Origin: Hydrogenophaga sp.
GTDB taxonomy: Bacteria > Pseudomonadota > Gammaproteobacteria > Burkholderiales > Burkholderiaceae_C
DNA: 64,000 nt
Assembly: GCF_030651625.1 (NCBI RefSeq)
Contig: NZ_JAUSCF010000039.1
Span: forward strand, 186,001-250,000
Direction: 5' to 3'
Below, piece by piece: positions 61,930 through 64,000 of the stretch. The position numbers and the translations under genes were made by a program. Each line of letters begins with the position of its first letter. The first letter of the stretch is position 1. The notes below the pieces were generated by a model, which searched no databases, was not told the DNA's origin, and worked only from the letters and a program-made list of their open reading frames with translations.

Positions 61930-62510
61930 GTTCACTCCTGTTGTCGAACCACACCCAGGACCGGAAATTCGGTCATCGGAAAAGCTCGTAGAGGGGTGAC
62001 CGTAAAGGCGCCGCGGCTGAAAGTCTGTGCGATTTCGAACGGATAAGCCCTGACGTGAAACAGCGCATCGAGAAGTCTGTGGACCGTCTGTGTGCCAATC
62101 AGACAACGGCGGTGCAGGCCTGGCGGACCAGGTGCCCGGCGGTGTCGTGACCGGGTTGCCCGTCGTTCGCCCAGGTGCTCACAACCCCATCGTCCCGCTG
62201 CAACAGCGACATCATCCGCTCCAGCAAGGTGTTGCTCTGGTTTCGAATGTGTCCGTTTTTCAGCGCCAGAGGCAGCCCCGCCGGCTGCAACAGGCCGAGG
62301 GGGCCAAGGCCCGGCAGGCGCTCGCTGAGGCCGCAGCGAGGATGGGTCTCTCCGACCCAGCACCGGGCCAGCACAAGAAACGCGGGGAATGGCTGTGCGT
62401 TGCCTGCCACTCTTGCTGACAGACGGTCGCTTGTACGGTCTTCTTTGGGCATAAAGTGCGGTATCGAACAAAGAGTCGCGACGGGAAACGGTTTGGTGGA
62501 GGGCCGATTC
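61930..62510. other. Divergent intergenic region
   Basis: About 580 bases between the 319-residue membrane protein (minus) and Crp/Fnr copy 3 (plus). GACCG-GAAATT-CGGTC (61959-61974) is an inverted repeat about 30 bases upstream of the membrane protein start, a possible operator. Several frames are open, but composition and missing start signals argue against genes. On the minus strand, a stretch reading RMMSLLQRDDGVVSTW near 62180-62220 is the most protein-like, but is not convincing. Confidence 0.5.
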
Positions 62511-63227
62511 ATGGAACCATACGATGCACGCCAGAACAGGCTGCTGGCGTCCTTGCCAGATGCCGAGTGGCAACGCTGGAAATCCCGGCTGGAGCCGGTG
62601 GACCTGCCGCAAGGCACGGTGGTCCACGAAGCCGGTGCGAAGCGGAGCTTCGTTTACTTCCCCACCAGTGCGATCTTCTCGATGCTCTACGTGCTGTCCG
62701 ACGGTTCTTCGGTGGAGATCGCGGTGGTCGGCTTCGAGGGCCTGCTGGGCGGCTGTACTTTTCTGGGCGACGGGACCACACCCACCAGCGCCGTGGTGCT
62801 GAGTGCCGGCATGGCTTACCGGCTACCAGCCGAATTGCTCAAGGCTGAATTTGAAAGGTCTTGCGCGGTCCGACACCTGATGTTGCGTTACTCGCAAGCA
62901 CTTATCACGCAAATGAGCCAGACGGCGGTGTGCAACCGCCACCACAAGCTGGAAAATCAGCTGAGCCGATGGCTGCTGCTCTGCCTGGACCGCTCGATCA
63001 CCGACGAGTTGGTGGTGACGCAGAAGCTGATTGCCGACATGCTGGGCGTGCGCCGCGAGGGCGTCACCGAGGCAGCGCACAAACTGCAGGCCGCCGGCCT
63101 GATCCGCTATGCGCGTGGCCACATCTGGGTGCTGGACCGACCCGGCCTGGAGCGCCACACGTGCGAGTGCTACCAGATCGTGAAGGATGAATACGACCGC
63201 CTTCTGCCCGCCCTGGAAGCGGTCTGA
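62511..63227 (+). CDS. Crp/Fnr-type transcriptional regulator, copy 3
   Basis: A 238-residue regulator closely similar throughout to copy 2 (shared blocks: FVYFPTSAI, EIAVVGFEG, ALITQMSQTAVCNRHH, MLGVRREGVTEAA, TCECYQIVKDEYDRLLPAL). ATG 62511 follows GGAGGG. It has the same absence of FNR-type cluster cysteines. Copies 2 and 3 flank the ndvB unit on opposite sides. Its relation suggests duplication. Targets unknown. Confidence 0.92.
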   Translation: MEPYDARQNRLLASLPDAEWQRWKSRLEPVDLPQGTVVHEAGAKRSFVYFPTSAIFSMLYVLSDGSSVEIAVVGFEGLLGGCTFLGDGTTPTSAVVLSAGMAYRLPAELLKAEFERSCAVRHLMLRYSQALITQMSQTAVCNRHHKLENQLSRWLLLCLDRSITDELVVTQKLIADMLGVRREGVTEAAHKLQAAGLIRYARGHIWVLDRPGLERHTCECYQIVKDEYDRLLPALEAV

Positions 63228-63416
63228 TCCGCAACTTCTCCATTTGTGTGCAGTGACGCATCGTCAGACGACTTGAGGCCGCACAGAGCCTGATGACCCG
63301 CCGTTGCACGCCGGCGTGGTCTCGGGTTCATGAAACCGGTGCGCTGCCGCGACCCGATCGCTTCTGTCTGCTGGCGTACAGACCCACCCCGGCCGCAGCG
63401 CCGATGCTCTGGCCGC

Positions 63417-64000
63417 ATGTACACCTCACCCGCACCGCTGCCAAAAGAACACAACCCCTCACCAGCGCTGCGTGGCATGGCCTGGCGCCTGTTGCAGGTG
63501 CTGGCTGCCGTTCTGCTCCTGCTGGGACTGGTGATGGCGGGACTGGGAGCCTGGCTGGTCACGCTGGGCGGCTCGCTGTACTTTGTGCTGGCCGGAATCG
63601 CGATGGTGGCAGCGGCCGCTCTGGTGCTGGGTGGACGCGCCGTGGCCGGTGTGGCGCTGTTCGCTGCGGTCGTCGCTGGCACGGTGGCCTGGGCACTTTG
63701 GGAAATCGCGTCCAAGGGCTGGATGCCGGTCTGGGGTGTGGACCTCGCCAGCCGCTCGGGGGTGTTGCTCGGTCTGCTGGCACTGATGGCCGTGGCGCTG
63801 GCACTGATGCCGCGCCCGCCCCACCCGACCCGCACCGGGCACGTGCCCCGCAGCCAACGTGGCCCGGTGATGGTCGGCCTGGCCCTGCTCGGCCTGGCGG
63901 TGGCCGTACCGATGGGCCTGACGCGGTGGGCGCCGGCCTTTGCCCAACCGGCAATACACCTGACCCAGGCACCACCGCCGGCCGTCGCCCCCGATGCCGT
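63417..64000 (+). CDS. Membrane-bound PQQ-dependent dehydrogenase (glucose/quinate/shikimate type), N-terminal part
   Basis: The gene runs off the right edge; 194 codons are visible, open to the end. After a polar start, four or five membrane helices appear (for example LLQVLAAVLLLLGLVMAGLG, GSLYFVLAGIAMVAAAALVL), with WALWEIASKGWMPVWGVDLA, then a last helix and the start of the periplasmic domain (APAFAQPAIHLTQAP). This is the membrane anchor of Gcd/QuiA-type quinoproteins, which pass electrons to ubiquinone. The catalytic propeller lies outside, so substrate cannot be stated. Confidence 0.85.
   Translation, partial: MYTSPAPLPKEHNPSPALRGMAWRLLQVLAAVLLLLGLVMAGLGAWLVTLGGSLYFVLAGIAMVAAAALVLGGRAVAGVALFAAVVAGTVAWALWEIASKGWMPVWGVDLASRSGVLLGLLALMAVALALMPRPPHPTRTGHVPRSQRGPVMVGLALLGLAVAVPMGLTRWAPAFAQPAIHLTQAPPPAVAPDA

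Noticed and set aside
62090..62419. A 109-codon plus-strand frame upstream of Crp/Fnr copy 3
   Set aside because: Gln/Arg-rich translation, no start signals, and overlap with an equally open minus-strand frame.

Overview
The window looks like chromosome of a purple, (bacterio)chlorophyll-bearing betaproteobacterium of the Burkholderiales (Comamonadaceae / Rubrivivax-Rhodoferax type). The evidence is a spheroidene-type carotenoid gene set, the order crtEF-bchCXYZ-pufBALMC, high GC, and several dispersed intergenic repeat families typical of that group. These assignments come from reading motifs and gene order; no database search was possible.

Region 1 (1-4796, minus strand) is a ccmABCDEFG cytochrome c maturation operon. 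Most of its genes overlap by 4 bases and it runs off the left edge within ccmG. Region 2 (4797-20998, plus strand) is a photosynthesis superoperon diverging from ccm: crtE, crtF, bchC, bchX, bchY, bchZ, pufB, an unrecognised 74-residue membrane protein gene, pufA, pufL, pufM, pufC, ispH, crtA, crtD, crtC. It makes isoprenoid precursors, spheroidene/spheroidenone-type carotenoids, the chlorin-to-bacteriochlorin step, the LH1 antenna and the reaction centre with its tetrahaem cytochrome. The neighbouring ccm genes supply covalent haem for that cytochrome. Three stretches match the CrtJ/PpsR operator TGT-N12-ACA, each laid out as two sites 8 bp apart. Repeats sit between bchY and bchZ and between pufL and pufM. 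The most unusual object in the window is the gene between pufB and pufA.

Region 3 (21130-29610) is a metal-handling block: an ACR3/BASS-type transporter, a MerR-type promoter dyad, a cysteine-containing exported protein, a Met-rich lipoprotein, a CueO/CopA-type multicopper oxidase, a small DUF2933-like His-rich membrane protein, a decayed methyltransferase gene, a YVTN beta-propeller and a Cu+ P-type ATPase. Region 4 (29661-38469) holds cardiolipin synthase, an alpha/beta hydrolase, an Acg-type nitroreductase, and a large hybrid histidine kinase preceded by what looks like the stump of a deleted kaiC-like gene.

Region 5 (38659-44830) is a four-gene MCE lipid-transport operon (permease, ATPase, MCE protein, PqiC-like lipoprotein), divergent from an AsmA-family gene. 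Region 6 (45067-63227) is rich in stress and envelope functions: HPF/RaiA, MscS channel, CbpA/CbpM co-chaperone pair, two CsbD proteins, three Crp/Fnr-type regulators, a hemerythrin-like protein, several tiny proteins and a 2863-residue cyclic beta-1,2-glucan synthase. The right edge cuts the start of a membrane-bound PQQ-dependent (glucose/quinate-type) dehydrogenase. No tRNA, rRNA, CRISPR array, transposase or phage gene was seen.
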